NCBI GenBank assembly: GCA_036852015.1 | Contig: JAANDG010000409.1 | Span: forward strand, 1-64,000 | Source of the DNA: Pelodera strongyloides | Taxonomy: Eukaryota; Nematoda; Chromadorea; Rhabditida; Rhabditidae | Direction: 5' to 3' | DNA: 64,000 nucleotides | Shown: positions 1 through 12,107 of the stretch, one piece after another | How the letters are laid out: each line of letters opens with the position of its first letter | Position numbering within the stretch: position 1 is the first letter of the stretch | The notes under the pieces: model-generated | What the model was told of the DNA's origin: nothing | What the model saw: only the letters and a program-made list of their open reading frames with translations | Databases searched by the model: none | Translations under genes and position numbers: made by a program

Positions 1-139
1 TCGCCTGGTTCCTACCTAACAGCGACCACTTGAATAACTAAGGTTCCTAACACTTGAATAACGAATTATTTGACTGATTTACATAAAAAACTATCATATG
101 CATTGTTGAAAATATGGGGGTCGCTTCAGATATTTCCTT

Positions 140-224
140 CTCTCCATCCCACCTCTCTCTCTCTCCCTCTTTCTCCCTCCCTCTCTCTCTCTCTCTCGCT
201 CTCTCTCTCGCTTTCTCTCTTTCC

Positions 225-264
<40 letters not shown>

Positions 265-272
265 TTCTCTTC
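140..272 (+). repeat. (CT)n tract
   Basis: More than 100 bp of CT dinucleotides with occasional interruptions. All open frames over it are low-complexity artefacts. Confidence 0.95.
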
Positions 273-567
273 ACCCAGCAGCCCTGGAAACAGCCAACCA
301 ACTACAACAGCGACCTAATGACGCTTTTTCGATCCTTGCCTCTGAAACTAGAGATTCAGAAGTCAGCGTTGAAAGCTAGAGAACATAGACGACGAAAGTG
401 TGGGGAGGGAGGATTTCCGGAGAGGGAAGAGAGATATGAGCTACCGTATGCCGGATACGCCGCTGCGTATGAATAATAATTATCTCTTGTCTTTCTTCGT
501 TTCTCCCTAGTGCTTTCTTGGCAGACAAGAATATATAGAACAAAGGCCTACCATAACCGATCGTACC

Positions 568-622
568 CATTAGCGCAGTGGCTAGCACCGTTGACTGCTA
601 AATAAACTACCAGAGTTCGACA
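568..622 (+). repeat. tRNA-like/SINE-like fragment
   Basis: TTAGCGCAGTGGCTAGCACC resembles an A-box and AGAGTTCGACACC a B-box, spaced as in a tRNA. The stems do not pair well. Confidence 0.35.
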
Positions 623-1319
623 CCATCATGGATACCAATTATCGGTTCGACTAACTATCTATTATAACCGCGTTTCTATCCTTCGCTGCTTATTAGTCAA
701 ATGTAAATCAACCCCATCAGTACATGAGCAAATTCAAAATCTCATTGCTACACCATTCGTCGCAAGTCACTTTCCTAATGGGACCCCATATTTTGAAAAC
801 CTGGCCTCGGGGGGCGGCACGCTTTGATCTCAATGGTGTATGCCGAGTAGGCGGCAGGATGCGCCCCGCTTTAAAAGAGTACACGCGTTGTTCGTACATA
901 ACATACACCCACTAAATTCCCAATCTAAATGTGATTTTCAAATGTAGTACATGGATTTGACTTGGGAGGTCTGGTGGGGAAGAAGTGACATTCAAATTTT
1001 ATGTAGAGTCAGTTTTTTCAGGATTAGTTTTTTTGTGCGCCTCGCTCGTCCGAAAACAGAACTCAAATTAGTTACATTTAGTTTATATTAGTTTATGGTC
1101 AGTAGTAGTTTATGATTGCGCGTAGTTGTTTACGCTAGGTCGCGTATGTTTGTAGGTATATGACAGCAAAACGATTTGGAAAGGTAGATATGTATTAGTT
1201 CTCGGTAGCTCTAAAAACTGAGCAATGAAACGCGAAAACGAGAACAAAATTCGCTAAAAGAAAAACATAAATAGCATAAATTTAAAATCTGGCACAGGAC
1301 AGTGTTGGCTTTCTGCTGG

Positions 1320-1501
1320 TTAAAGCGAAATACCGGTCGGTTTTTGAAACACATCGCGGCCAACTGAATTCTTACGCATTTAAGCTAATTTACTCGAATT
1401 TATCTCGATTTTTTATTCTAATTTATGTTCATTTTCATAAGCTGCATAAGAATGCTGGTGTACTCATCTGTTTCAAAAACAGGCAGGTATTTCGCTTTAA
1501 T
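1320..1501. mobile_element. Family-A MITE copy 1
   Basis: Terminal inverted repeats TTAAAGCGAAATACCGG.C and GGTATTTCGCTTTAA, approx. 180 bp. The interior carries TTACGCATTTAAGCTAATTT and an ATAAGCTGCATAAGAATGC stretch shared with the other copies. No coding capacity. Confidence 0.85.
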
Positions 1502-1847
1502 TTATGCTACTCATCACAACTACAAACGTTGCTTGTCTAATCATAAACAGGGCATAACTAGGCCCAGAAGCGTGTCTCTTTGCAGTTTCCAACGACCCAT
1601 AAAGGTTGTAAAAATGAATGACTCCGCGGTAATTACGCGACCGTTTGGCGGCAAGTTGAAATTTGCGAGCTTGTGAAGTGTTATTTACTAGCGAGCGGAT
1701 CGTTAGCCAGGGGTTAAGTATGTGTAGGATTGTTACGAGAGCTCGTAAACCAAGGCGAGCCACTGAAATTAACACAACGTAAAAAGTGATGGAAAAACAG
1801 TCGGACGCCATAGCACATTTGTTTTCAAGTGTGCAAGGGCTATAATG

Positions 1848-2032
1848 TTTTAAAGCGAAATACAGGCCGGTTTTTGAAACGCATTGTGTACAACTAAATT
1901 CTTACGTATTTATGCTAATTTGCTCGAATTCAGCTCGATTTTTTATTCTAATTTATGGTCGTTTACATAAGTTGGATGAGAATGCTGGTGTACTCGATGT
2001 GTTTTAAAAACCGACCGGTAATTCGCTTTAAA
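1848..2032. mobile_element. Family-A MITE copy 2
   Basis: Same termini and interior as copy 1, with TTTAAA at both ends. Only approx. 350 bp separates it from copy 1, in the same orientation. Confidence 0.85.
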
Positions 2033-2366
2033 GGGTAAGGCTCAGGAGTGACCAAATTGTGCTTATGTTCGCATAGCAAAAACAATCACCCTTAGCAATT
2101 CCAAAATACATCACTTTTTGTGGGCCTTACCCTAGGGCAATGGCTAATTGGACAATAAACTTGTAGTGCGAGTCGCGCTAACTTACAGTACATAAAACAT
2201 GAGCTATTGGGGTTTATGTGACTTTAGGGGTTTTGGCCTTACAAATCGATGTGTGTATCTTGCACTAGAATAAATTGAGAATGGAAGGACATTTCAGATT
2301 CAAAGAGAAATTTGCAAACTAATTTTTAGAGTTTTTAGAAATGATTGGTTATGGTTATTAGAAAGT

Positions 2367-2585
2367 TTGGATAAAAAAGTACTGTATTCAAGAGACGAGG
2401 ACAATGTACAAACTTCACATAGTGTAACAAAATACGAGCTTATGTCGAATAAAGCTGCGCTACTCCATATAGTGCAGCTTCCCAGTGAGCAATTATCAAA
2501 TTTGCATAATGCTGGGCAATTGCCGTATGATTATGATGCGAATTTCCTACTACCGCCTCTTCTGAGCAGTCCAGAGCCAACCTAA
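2367..2585 (+). CDS. Orphan short open frame, possible gene or terminal exon
   Basis: 72 codons from ATG to TAA free of simple repeats, with a mixed, protein-like composition: MDKKVLYSRDEDNVQTSHSV near the start and NLHNAGQLPYDYDANFLLPP near the end. A TTATTAG could act as acceptor just upstream. No recognised domain, no partner exons found. It may be chance. Confidence 0.25.
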   Translation: MDKKVLYSRDEDNVQTSHSVTKYELMSNKAALLHIVQLPSEQLSNLHNAGQLPYDYDANFLLPPLLSSPEPT

Positions 2586-2599
2586 TGCTAAACGCTCTG

Positions 2600-2930
2600 C
2601 TAACAAAGTTAACAGCACTCTATTTTTGGGTACAAATTTAGTTTTTATACACAAAGAAAGGTGATCTAAAAAAGTAATAATAGTTTTGGTGGTGATGTTT
2701 CTTTAGAAGAAACTGAGATTCTTAAATTTCCAGATAGCCAAAAATAGGTTAATGGTGCCGTTGTGTCTACCTTGCCTGCTAGCGTGCGCTTTATTTCCGC
2801 GGCACTTTCGCCAAATGAGTAGGCACCGGTGCGGTTTCAGGGGTCAATTTCATGAAATCACATGTTCGTGGCGGGATGACGATAATTACCGTAGGACATC
2901 CGGTGACAAATTCTCGATTTAAATTTGGGG
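2600..2930. other. Unassigned stretch
   Basis: Unique-looking AT-rich sequence. No gene, RNA or repeat recognised. Confidence 0.4.
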
Positions 2931-2974
2931 TTATCCGGTACTGCTCTCTTTAATTCTCACTCTGTGTTTCGCTC

Positions 2975-3020
<46 letters not shown>

Positions 3021-3050
3021 TTTTTCTATTTCTCTCTCAATTTCTCTCTC
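2975..3050 (+). repeat. (CT)n tract
   Basis: Pure CTCTCT run of approx. 40 bp followed by a degenerate pyrimidine stretch. Confidence 0.9.
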
Positions 3051-3659
3051 TAACAAGTCAACATTGCGAGTACAAAAGCACCAATTTAGGTAGCGACACT
3101 CTATGGCGGCTGGTAAAAGGAGCGGAACTAAAAAAAATAAATATGGAAAATAGGAACTGAAAGGTGAATTTATCAGGTAAAGACAATATAGCAAAGTTAA
3201 AAAGGGAGTCAAGAAGCTAGGCACATGAACTGAAGCTGTGAACTTGTATAATAGAACAATTATATGTGGTTCTGCAGTTATGTAGAATAAAAAGGGGCTA
3301 TTTACTTAAAATTTGCAAGAATAAGATGTTCAAAATGGAACAAGAAGCTTGATAAAATTTATAAGCAACGAAAATTTCAGACCAGTCAATCGATAATCAA
3401 ATCCAGCTACCGTACTCCGGATGAAATGAGGATCCACGAGATAGAAATCTCCCGTTTACCTGGCCTGACGACTAAACATTTGTCATGATCAGAGCAATTC
3501 ACAGTGACTGCTTAAACAACTGACATATTTCTTTCATCCATTTTTCTTGATATACACCTAACAGGTGTGTGATTACGGTAAAAAGTTTGAGAAATAGAAT
3601 TTGGGTCTCGGAGGGACGGATTGAGCGCAGGGCCAGGTAAAAGACCAATGCTAACAGTA

Positions 3660-3700
3660 AGCCTATCTTCTATCTCCCTCTTGCTCTCTCCCGACTCTCT

Positions 3701-3731
<31 letters not shown>

Positions 3732-4040
3732 TTCTCTCGGTATCTGCCTCTCTCCTTTCTCTCTCGTTCTCCGCGAATATGACATAGTAAAAGTCGTTCT
3801 CTAGTGTTCCTGCTTCTCAGCGCCCTCTCGTCTATTCTCTTACAAGGAGCATCACTAGTCTCTCTCTACGGTCCTCACTCCCTCTCTCTCTCTTTCTCTA
3901 CTTCTCAGCGGTCTCTCCACTAATCTCTTACCAAAGAGCATCGCTAGTCTCTCTCTATCGTCCTCACACCCTCTCTCTCTCTCTTTCTCTACTTCTCAGC
4001 GGTCATTCGGCTAATCTCTTACCAAGGAGCATCTCTTTCC
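3660..4040 (+). repeat. CT-rich cluster with a duplicated TCTCTTACCAAGGAGCATC unit
   Basis: Interrupted CT tracts. An approx. 75-bp unit recurs three times, each containing CTACTTCTCAGCGGTC or a close variant and TCTTAC.A.GAGCATC. Confidence 0.8.
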
Positions 4041-4160
4041 TTAGTAGCTCTTGAACTTCAAAGGTGCCGCCGGCCACATCGTTAGAGACTCATAAAAATG
4101 AAATACAATTGCAACTTCTCGCCTCGGCACCGGAGCAATTGCAATTGAATTGCTTTGGGG

Positions 4161-4613
4161 TTTAAAGGGTCAGGCCCACCGTTTTGAACCCATATTTATT
4201 ATTTGTTCGTAATTTTTGTAAAGGGTGTTTATTATAAAATATACACACTGAGTTTAAGCTGGCTTTACCATCACGAAGCTTTTCACGTTCGCTTTCCTTA
4301 CAGAGTATACAGTATGGGAAAGCAATTGCACCCTTATTTCCTTGTTGCGCGTGTCCCGCGGGTAGCCGACTGTATAGCCAGGCTCATAGGGACAGAAAAA
4401 AGAGCGATTTGCCCCCGGGACACGCACAATAAGGAAATAAGGGTGCAATTGCTTTTCCATACTGTATACTCTGTAAGGAAAACTTACGTGAAAAGCTTTG
4501 CAATGGTGAAGCCAGTTCAAACACAGTGTGTATATTTTATAACAAACACCCTTTACAAAAATTATGAACAAATAATAAATATAGGTTTATATCGGTGGGC
4601 CTGACCCTTTAAA
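4161..4613. mobile_element. 453-bp foldback element
   Basis: Termini TTTAAAGGGTCAGGCCCACC and its reverse complement. The arms are approx. 210 bp each and highly similar, with a short spacer around 4370-4395. The matching 133- and 105-codon open frames on the two strands are simply the two arms read in opposite directions, not genes. Confidence 0.85.
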
Positions 4614-4669
4614 GGGTTGGATGGGGTTATGAACGGAATGAGGATCCTAAACCTGAATTGACCTTCACA

Positions 4670-4895
4670 GAAAACCAAAGAAACCATTTGGCGACGGTTT
4701 CCGGTTTTTCGTGTGCTAAGCCATTTGGTGACCGCATGGTGACCTTGTCGCTGGCCAAGTTTTATCGAAAACCGGCGTCAACTGGTCACCAAATGGTCAC
4801 TGGATTCATCACATGTTTCTTTAGGTGACCATTTGGTGACCGTCTACGGACGGTTGTTGTGTGGTCTGGGCAATTATACCTTTTCCTGTGATATA
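4670..4895. repeat. ACCATTTGGTGACC dispersed repeat, copy 1
   Basis: Repeated CCATTTGGTGACC and its reverse (GGTCACCAAATGGTCAC) with TTATCGAAAACCGGCGTCAA in the centre. Flanked by CCTTTTCCTGTG, a feature of other copies. Confidence 0.65.
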
Positions 4896-5212
4896 AAAGA
4901 ATAAGAATAAGGATGCTGCTAAATTGATATGGAGCCAAAAGAAGAGTTTTTGAAGAAAGAATCTTAAAGTTGTTTACGTTTTCACAAAAAATTCCGATGG
5001 ACAAAATTAGTTACAGTTCGTTTTGTTGAGAGGACAATGGGTGTTACTTATCGGTTCAAATTTTGATGTTCACCGTTGAGACTTACTAGACTCACACATT
5101 GCATGCAAAAAGGTATAACATCCGGGTTTTGAACCGTTTATTGGACGATCTACTTCCCAAGTAGATGTAAATAACTGATACTGTGCCCATAACATATGGG
5201 AATGCAATATAG

Positions 5213-5396
5213 GTTTAAAGCGAAATACCGGTCAGTTTTTGAAGCACATTGAGCACACCAGCATTCTTATGCAGCCTATGTAAATTAACATAAATTCGAA
5301 TAAAAAACCGAGCTAAATTCGAGCAAATTACAATAAATACGTAAGAATTCCGTTGTCCACGATGCGTTTCAAAAGCAGGCCGGTATTTCGCTTTCA
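5213..5396. mobile_element. Family-A MITE copy 3
   Basis: TTTAAAGCGAAATACCGG start and CCGGTATTTCGCTTTC end. The interior is in opposite orientation to copy 1. Confidence 0.85.
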
Positions 5397-5644
5397 AAAA
5401 AATCAACTGTCACGAAGTACCAGTTCATAATCAACAATCGGATAAGCCTGGATCTAAACCATAGTGTACAGGAATAAATCAAGGTATTTTCAGCTATTCA
5501 ACCAAAATTATTCGTACCATATGTAAGGCTAAGGCCACACACGTGGTCGCGCGTGCCGTGTCTGGCTTCTAAAGCAGAAAAAAAAGCCCCCACACTAATT
5601 TGTGAGCTAATTTATGATGCGCCAACGCCAAATGCTAAACGGGC

Positions 5645-6200
5645 CATTTCGCTTAACTAGCTTATATTGATGTGCAGGTTATAATCGACGGGCGGTGATT
5701 TATTACTGGTTTCGTTTGTTCACTGAACTCACTCGGTGTGGACTTTTTTTATTCGCTCGGCTAAATTACCGGTGAAATATTATATTGAGTTGAAAATTGT
5801 GGGAAACGGTATGAGATCATAAGTTTTGCAAAGCAAATGGTAAGGGCAGGAATTGAACTTGCGGAAGACGACTCGACAATAAGCTTAATTCTGCTTGTAT
5901 TGGCTTAGGCTTAGTGGGCATAATTACCGTAAGCTTCAATACGTAATTTTCGGGTGAACTAAATCACTGGGTTGTGGTCCGATATTTCGTAGAAGCTGCA
6001 GGATCGATTCCTTCCCAGTGCATTGTTTTGCATAGTTCGTGCTATTGTACCGTTTCCCCACAATATCCCACGCTATATTTCACCGGTAATTTAGCGGAGT
6101 CAATAAAAAAGGCAGACACATCGTGAGTAAAGCGCATAACCGGAGAACCAGTAATAAACCGCCCGTCGATTATAAACCTATACATCAAAACGCTTATGTA
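5645..6200. mobile_element. Foldback element with diverged arms
   Basis: The left arm (approx. 5645-5815) contains TATAATCGACGGGCGG and TAAATTACCGGTGAAATAT. Both occur reversed in the right arm (approx. 6048-6200). The spacer has tRNA B-box-like bits (AGTTCAATTCCTGCCC on minus, GGATCGATTCC on plus). Confidence 0.6.
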
Positions 6201-6237
6201 AAGCAGGAAGTTATCAAAAGGGAAAGTTAACAATTCG

Positions 6238-6285
6238 GAGAGAAGGAGAGAGAGGGAGAGATAAAGGTCAGCGAGAGAGAGATAT

Positions 6286-6323
<38 letters not shown>

Positions 6324-6340
6324 GAGAGGGAGAGTGATAC
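6238..6340 (+). repeat. (GA)n tract
   Basis: GAGAGA run with interruptions, directly after the foldback at 5645-6200. Confidence 0.9.
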
Positions 6341-7159
6341 AGGAATGAGACTTAGAGGCCACAACTCCTGTTGCTAGTTGTAACCTAATCAGTGTCATTA
6401 TTTACAGAACTTTAGCGAACGACTACTATAAAGTACCGGAAAAGATGTGTGAATCAAAGCAAGCTCAAGCCAGAAGAATGTCAAAAAGAACCCATCTTAT
6501 CGTATTTTTTCAGAATAAATTATTTGCAGACTTGATACACATTCAATATTTTGGACTACCCTTGTCCTCATGAAGTCACACAACAATGCCATAGTTGGTC
6601 CTTTATTTGCGCTATTTATAGTATACCGTTCCTACCATACCGTACCTTGCCTTACTCTTACTATAGTGTACTGTACTCAACGTGATCTTAAAATTAGAAT
6701 ACCAATCAAAAACCTATATCCAAAACTTGTAAGCATGCCTATATTTAGAGCTTCCAGCTTTATTAACACAAAGCATATTTGTAAATCTCAACGGGCCCAA
6801 CGATCTACTGCCGCTAACAGAACCCATTCTAAGGCACCTCTAATTTGTCACTCCTAAATCTAAGAATGCAAATCAATCAATCGTTTCCTCATTTTTTGCA
6901 CACTTGGCTTAGAAACAAAAGAATCTGGGTGCAATTCCCAGATTCTAAGGTAAACATGTGGTACCGTACACCGAAAGAAATGCTGGCGCTAGTCGGGCGC
7001 GCAACGGATGCGAGCGGGGAAAAAGTTGCGCAAAAAGTGTGACGGACCTCCCGGCCGGGAGGTCTGGGAGACCGAAGTAGTTCGAATGAGGATGACAAAT
7101 TGGCAACGGGGACCACCCGGGAGAGGGAGTTTTGTCAAGACTTTGGAAAGAGGGACTAA

Positions 7160-7308
7160 TAGCCCGTATTCTCGGGTCGACGGAAACGTTCCGTTTGGGA
7201 AATCCTTTGTATGCAAATTTCTCGACTATCTAGACTAGCTGGAGGAAAAATTTGCATACGAATGAGCTCCCAAACGGAACATTCCCGTCGACCCGAGAAT
7301 ACGGGCTA
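7160..7308. mobile_element. 149-bp TIR element, copy 1
   Basis: Termini TAGCCCGTATTCTCGGG with reverse complement at the other end. The arms contain CGACGGAAACGTTCCGTTTG; the centre is CTCGACTATCTAGACTAGCT. TA-type ends. Confidence 0.88.
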
Positions 7309-7379
7309 ATAACTCTAAGTCTCTAAACAGGAAAGTTTGTATCCACAATTATCACCAATGTACCTCCCGTGGAAGATGT

Positions 7380-7492
7380 GTTTCAGAGGCCATATTCACG
7401 TCTTTTTATCTGTGTGTCTCCCATTAGAATGCTATTTTCTGTCCCCAGGGAAAATTTCCACGAGGGAATGGGAGTGGTGAACATGGTCTCAG
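7380..7492. mobile_element. GAGGCCATATTCACC repeat, copy D, internal deletion
   Basis: GAGGCCATATTCACGTCTTT through GAGTGGTGAACATGGTCTC. The first CCCCGAGGG arm is missing. Confidence 0.6.
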
Positions 7493-7639
7493 GGTTTCAA
7501 TCGAACCCGGGTGAAGTTGGTACGATGACCACGGTTCTTTAAAAGTTCGATGAGATTTTCTTCACAATAGGATACCATAAGGCGGCATAAGGGGCATAAG
7601 GCCCACAAAGGCATCTAGCTCCTCTCTGGTTGGAGATCA

Positions 7640-7728
7640 CTACTTCAAGGCTAGAGTCGAACCCGGGGTGCTAGTTTTCCAAATGTTGCCTTACAGTTCT
7701 GGTAACCAGTTAACGCGCCGTTCTGCAT
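7640..7728 (-). repeat. tRNA-derived SINE-like head
   Basis: On the minus strand GGCGCGTTAACTGGTTACC (A-box-like) is followed at tRNA spacing by CCGGGTTCGACTCTAGCC (B-box). There is no full cloverleaf. A second tail fragment with TCGAACCCGGG lies at 7500. Confidence 0.45.
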
Positions 7729-7934
7729 ACGACCCTTATAATAATCCTGATCCAAAAACTAAAAGTCACTTACCATTGTAATACATGGCGACAAACTTGA
7801 ACGGGTCCATTTTGAGTTAGAATTAGATTTCGAAAAGCTCGGAAGCCGCTTTTGACTGGCACCGTAAAGGTAAAAGGACTACCGAATGAAAAATGGGAGG
7901 TGATAAAAACATGGGTTTTAACGAATTGGGAAGA

Positions 7935-7993
7935 AACAGAGAGAGAGAAAGATAGAGAGAGAAACAGAGGGAGACAGAGACAGAGACAGAGAC

Positions 7994-8030
<37 letters not shown>

Positions 8031-8032
8031 AG
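7935..8032 (+). repeat. (GA)n tract with ACAGAG variants
   Basis: AGAGAGAAAG and GACAGAGACAGAGACAG, then a pure GA run. Confidence 0.9.
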
Positions 8033-8118
8033 ATTAAGGCAGTGAAGTCCTTTTTTAACAGACTCACTAGAGACAATGCCCTTTTATTATGATGTGGTGG
8101 ATGTCCCTTCTTTCGACA

Positions 8119-8480
8119 TTAAAGGGATCGGCTCACCTCAAATCGTGTCTGTTTTTTCTGTTTCTTTATTTTTTATAAGGGATAATAAAAATTTGGAATA
8201 CAAAAAGTAGTGTTCTATTTCAATACTCACGAAGATATTAGGTGATAAAGTGGTGGATCGATCGGCCCGAAATGAAAAAGTGTAATTGTCCTGCCTTGTT
8301 TGTATGGGACAATTAACACTTTTTCATTTCGGGCCGATCGATCCACCACTTTATCACCTAATATCTTCGTGAGTATTGAAATAGAACACTACTTTTTGTA
8401 TTCCAAATTTTTATTATCCCTTATAGAAAATAAAGAAACAGAAAAAACAGACACGATTTGAGGTGAGCCGATCCCTTTAA
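8119..8480. mobile_element. 362-bp near-perfect palindromic element
   Basis: Ends TTAAAGGGATCGGCTCACCT and its reverse complement. Arms of approx. 170 bp match almost base for base around a loop near 8293-8307 (TGCCTTGTTTGTATG). The terminal motif resembles that of the 4161 element, suggesting one superfamily. Low arm divergence implies recent insertion or arm conversion. Confidence 0.88.
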
Positions 8481-8489
8481 CAATTTTTG

Positions 8490-9780
8490 AATCAAGAGCG
8501 AAAGTCAAGCAAAGTGTCTGAACTTGAAGTTCATAGTTCGGGTTATAGTTTCTTGTTTCTAGTGCATAGCGTATACTTTATAGTTTTGGAATGTCTACGA
8601 ACAATAAGTATGTTAAGGTCCAGTATAAGGTATACTAATATGTTTGGGCTTTGCTTTGCCCTGCATACGATACCGTACCATACCACAGGAAACCGAAAAC
8701 TCCAAAATTATCGGATTATGCCGTAGTCACACCAAAAAAACTCCGATCATGCTCCAAGAAAACTCCGAGTCTGGTGATCCGACTCTTGTAGGATCATGAT
8801 CCGAGTTTTTTTGTTGTTTTCCCAACACTATGCACTGAACAGTCACCCTTGAAATACAGTACACCGAATCGCTACGTACAGTATACAATAAGGAATTGTT
8901 TCAGACAGTAAATAGTCGTTTTAAAGTGTACGTTCAATTACAAAAAAGTCTGAACTGGTGGATTACAAAAGAAATTATCATTGTTATATCAAGTGCACGT
9001 GTGCGTTGCGCAACAATTGCGCAGCGCGCAATGGGGCAGCATTCCACCGAGAACATGGAAATTAATTGAATGATTGCATAATATTCGAGACTCCCTTAAA
9101 TTTGATTAAAAACTAATAGTCTTTTTAGTCTGTGAGGTTTAAACCCAACCTAGGGAATGTACAGTACACGCTAGGTCCAAAGTACAGAAGAGCATGGTGA
9201 GCCCAACTATGGTACGAAGCAATATATTTTACCACTGTATGGAATAGACCTGCAGACTACGATAGGTAGTTTTCGTTAAAATAGTTCCACCTCATATGCA
9301 AAACCTCACTAGGTAATTAAACGTATGATGGATAACAAGTTCAGACTCTTTATGCGAGCTCGATGAATTGCGTTTTTTTCATATTTGTAATAATGCTCAT
9401 ATGGTGCGTGCAGCGCAGTTATACAAAATCCATTTCAAAACCGGCTGTTATACATTTCGCCACCCACTTTTTGTGTCTCTTTAAAGTAATTCTTCTCCCG
9501 GCAGTTGAAGGCAATATTCAAATTCATCAACTTTGCTTTGCCACCCACGTTGTGTGGGTAACATTCAAAAGTGCAAATTCGCTTTTTTAAACAAAAGGCG
9601 GGAGTTTCTTTAGAACCTTTTGAGTTAAAAAAAAATTGTTAGCCCACCCAGAAGTTTGGGTGTACGCCGGTGTACTATCACCAACTTATGGCACAAAAGA
9701 GGACATCAAAGACACCAAAAGGTTGTACTACCCGGTATAATGTCACCATGCTTCAAGTGAATGATGGTAAAACGTGGGAA
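8490..9780. other. Unassigned stretch
   Basis: Only short motifs: an ACTCCGA...TCGGAGTTTT-like mirror at 8735-8815 and a GCGCAACAATTGCGC palindrome near 9007. The open frame at 9363-9590 repeats CTTTGCCACCCAC and reads as chance. Confidence 0.4.
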
Positions 9781-9783
9781 TTT

Positions 9784-10025
9784 GAGAGAGAGAGATAGAG
9801 AGATAAAGAGAGAGAGAGAGAGAAAGAGAGAGGCATCCACAGGACATTATTTGAATTTTTGTAGAGCTTGTATAGAAGTTTTATGATGATGTACGGTTGG
9901 TTCAAAAGCACAGACTTAGAAAACGGGTGAAAATACTTTGCATTTTTCCGATCTCTCTCTCTTTCTCTCTCTCTCTCTCCCTCTCTCTGTCTCTCTCTCT
10001 CTTTCTCTTTTTCTCTCTCTTTCAA
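9784..10025. repeat. Paired (GA)n and (CT)n tracts
   Basis: A GA tract at 9784-9832 and a CT tract at 9951-10022 lie in inverted orientation, with a 118-bp spacer free of the repeat. Could fold as a hairpin. Confidence 0.85.
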
Positions 10026-10119
10026 GCACTCTAAAAGCACCAAAATTTCCAAAAAATCCATAGAATCTATCTGTAAACAAATTTCAAATCCCAAAAACTC
10101 CCCGCTCTCGACATTATTC

Positions 10120-11810
10120 GCAGTCTCGAAAAGGGTTGCGTCACCCCATTAAAAACTAGCAGACGGTGGAAGTAAAAATAAGTGACCTTATGGTTCTCAG
10201 GCCTAGCGTTCCCAGGCGAGATTTAAGTGCATTTCCTTGCAACTGTACTTATCTGACACCGTAAATGTACACATGGTTCAAAAACAAAAATGCAAACCGG
10301 TGGCTAATTGCTCAGTTTATAAGTGTGCTGATTTGCTGAGGTTGGCAATTTTAAGATATTATTTACACAGAAGAAATTTTTTAACAATTGTTGAACTAGC
10401 TGAAAACCATACAAAGCGAGCGCTACAAGGCCGAAAAGGTACCAGAAAATTCCTATAGTTATGATAGTCGGCGAAAAGAGACCTCTGATGTACTCAAATT
10501 ATATAATCAGATCAGATGGCATAATCGAAGACTCAAAGAAGTATACTGTGTACAAGTCCTCTATACCATAAACAGAAATTTGAATAAATTACAAGTGAGA
10601 TTAGCTAAAAGCGAACACTTTTCACACACAAGAAAAAAAAATGAAAATCAATTGTCTGCCGTTCGAGAAAACTGCGCCTACTAATCAAAAACAGATTTCG
10701 AAAACCGAACCACGATCTTAGAGCACAGACATTTTGTTTGCAACACACAGCTTTGTTTTCATTTAATAATAATACTTCACATGACTTACATCAAGTGTGT
10801 AACTACTGTGAAGTACAACTTAAATTCGATATCTAGTAACACACATACTTCATACAATTCATACTCATCGATACTGTAGGCTGATTACATAGCAATTTAG
10901 CTAAAGCAACATGCGAACAATATGCGAAGCGTTTTATAATTGATACTACATCAAATTATCAACAAAATAGCAATATCTACAAGAGTGCGCGATAATTCCA
11001 GCGCAGTTGCACTAAACATGTTTCTTAAACTCTTTTACGTGGTAATGAACAGGCAAACGACCAATAAGAATAGTCATACAGCTATAAAGAGGTCCGTTTA
11101 TGTTGAGAACAAGATAAACAGAATCATTACGGAAGATAAGTGTGGATAGCGGATTTAGATACACTTCTTGCTCGCTTCTTCCAGGAAATCTAAATCTTCC
11201 ATGAAGTTGATTCAAAAATAAAGTTGCACACTATGTAACTTCTAGAACCTATAAATCTACCGTAGTCGGGAGGGGATAGTATGGTTTCAAAGCTTGGGAT
11301 CGTAGAAATACTACGAAATACTAGAATTTAGAATAGTACAAGAAGTTTTCAGTAAGGAAAATAAGTTGGGATCGTTTAGGCAAAAGACATTTTCCAGATC
11401 TAGCTGTTATGGTATGTGTAGCTTTTTATCTTTCGAGCGTAACGTTCACAATCACAAACATACTGACAGACAAACTTTGTTAGTTTATAAACTTCGACTT
11501 CTAATAGCTACTGATCCAGGTATACATACCACGTGCAATTGTTATCGCTACAAAAACATTGCCAAACTACAATATGCTCCCACCAATTGCTCACTCTCGA
11601 CACAATAACTTGGGTCATTAAGGTCATTAAGTGGGCCCTTAATGTTCAGGATCTAGTCCCTAGGATAGGGCAATTACATGGTCATTATCTGGTCCTAACG
11701 CAGGTTTTTAGTGGCCCATAAAGATGCGCTCTCATGGTTACAACCTGGTCTGAACGACTTGGTCAATGTAGCAACTTGGGCAGAAATAAGAGCTTATAAT
11801 TTAGAAATAA
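10120..11810. other. Unassigned stretch
   Basis: No gene or repeat recognised. Between 11620 and 11760 several near-repeats of GGTCATTA and TGGTCTAA/TGGTCCTAA occur. Confidence 0.4.
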
Positions 11811-11813
11811 AAA

Positions 11814-11998
11814 GTTAAAGCGAAATACCGGCCGGTTTTTGAAATGCATCGAGTACAACAGCATTCTTATGCAGCATATGCAAATGAACATAAATTATAA
11901 TAAAAATCAAGCTAAATTCGAGCAGATTAGCATAAATACGTAAGAGTTCAGTTGTCCACGATGCGCGATCAAAAACCGGCCGGTATTTCGCTTTAAAC
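11814..11998. mobile_element. Family-A MITE copy 4
   Basis: Termini GTTAAAGCGAAATACCGGCC and CCGGTATTTCGCTTTAAA; interior with CAGCATTCTTATGCAGC and TACGTAAGAGTTC. Confidence 0.85.
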
Positions 11999-12107
11999 TA
12001 ATACCTAGCTAACAATAAAACATGAACGTAGTTAGCAGCACAAAAAGTATAGGAAATCTATGGATTTTATTAAAGTGCAAGAGTCGCTTTGGAGATAATT
12101 GTCTTAT

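Noticed and set aside
114..476. Ser/Leu-rich proteins at 1-500 and similar ones at 23.8 and 51.9 kb
   Set aside because: They are translations of (CT)n tracts.
4203..4604. 133-codon frame and its 105-codon mirror
   Set aside because: They are the two arms of the 453-bp foldback read from opposite strands; the similarity of the two peptides comes from the inverted repeat.
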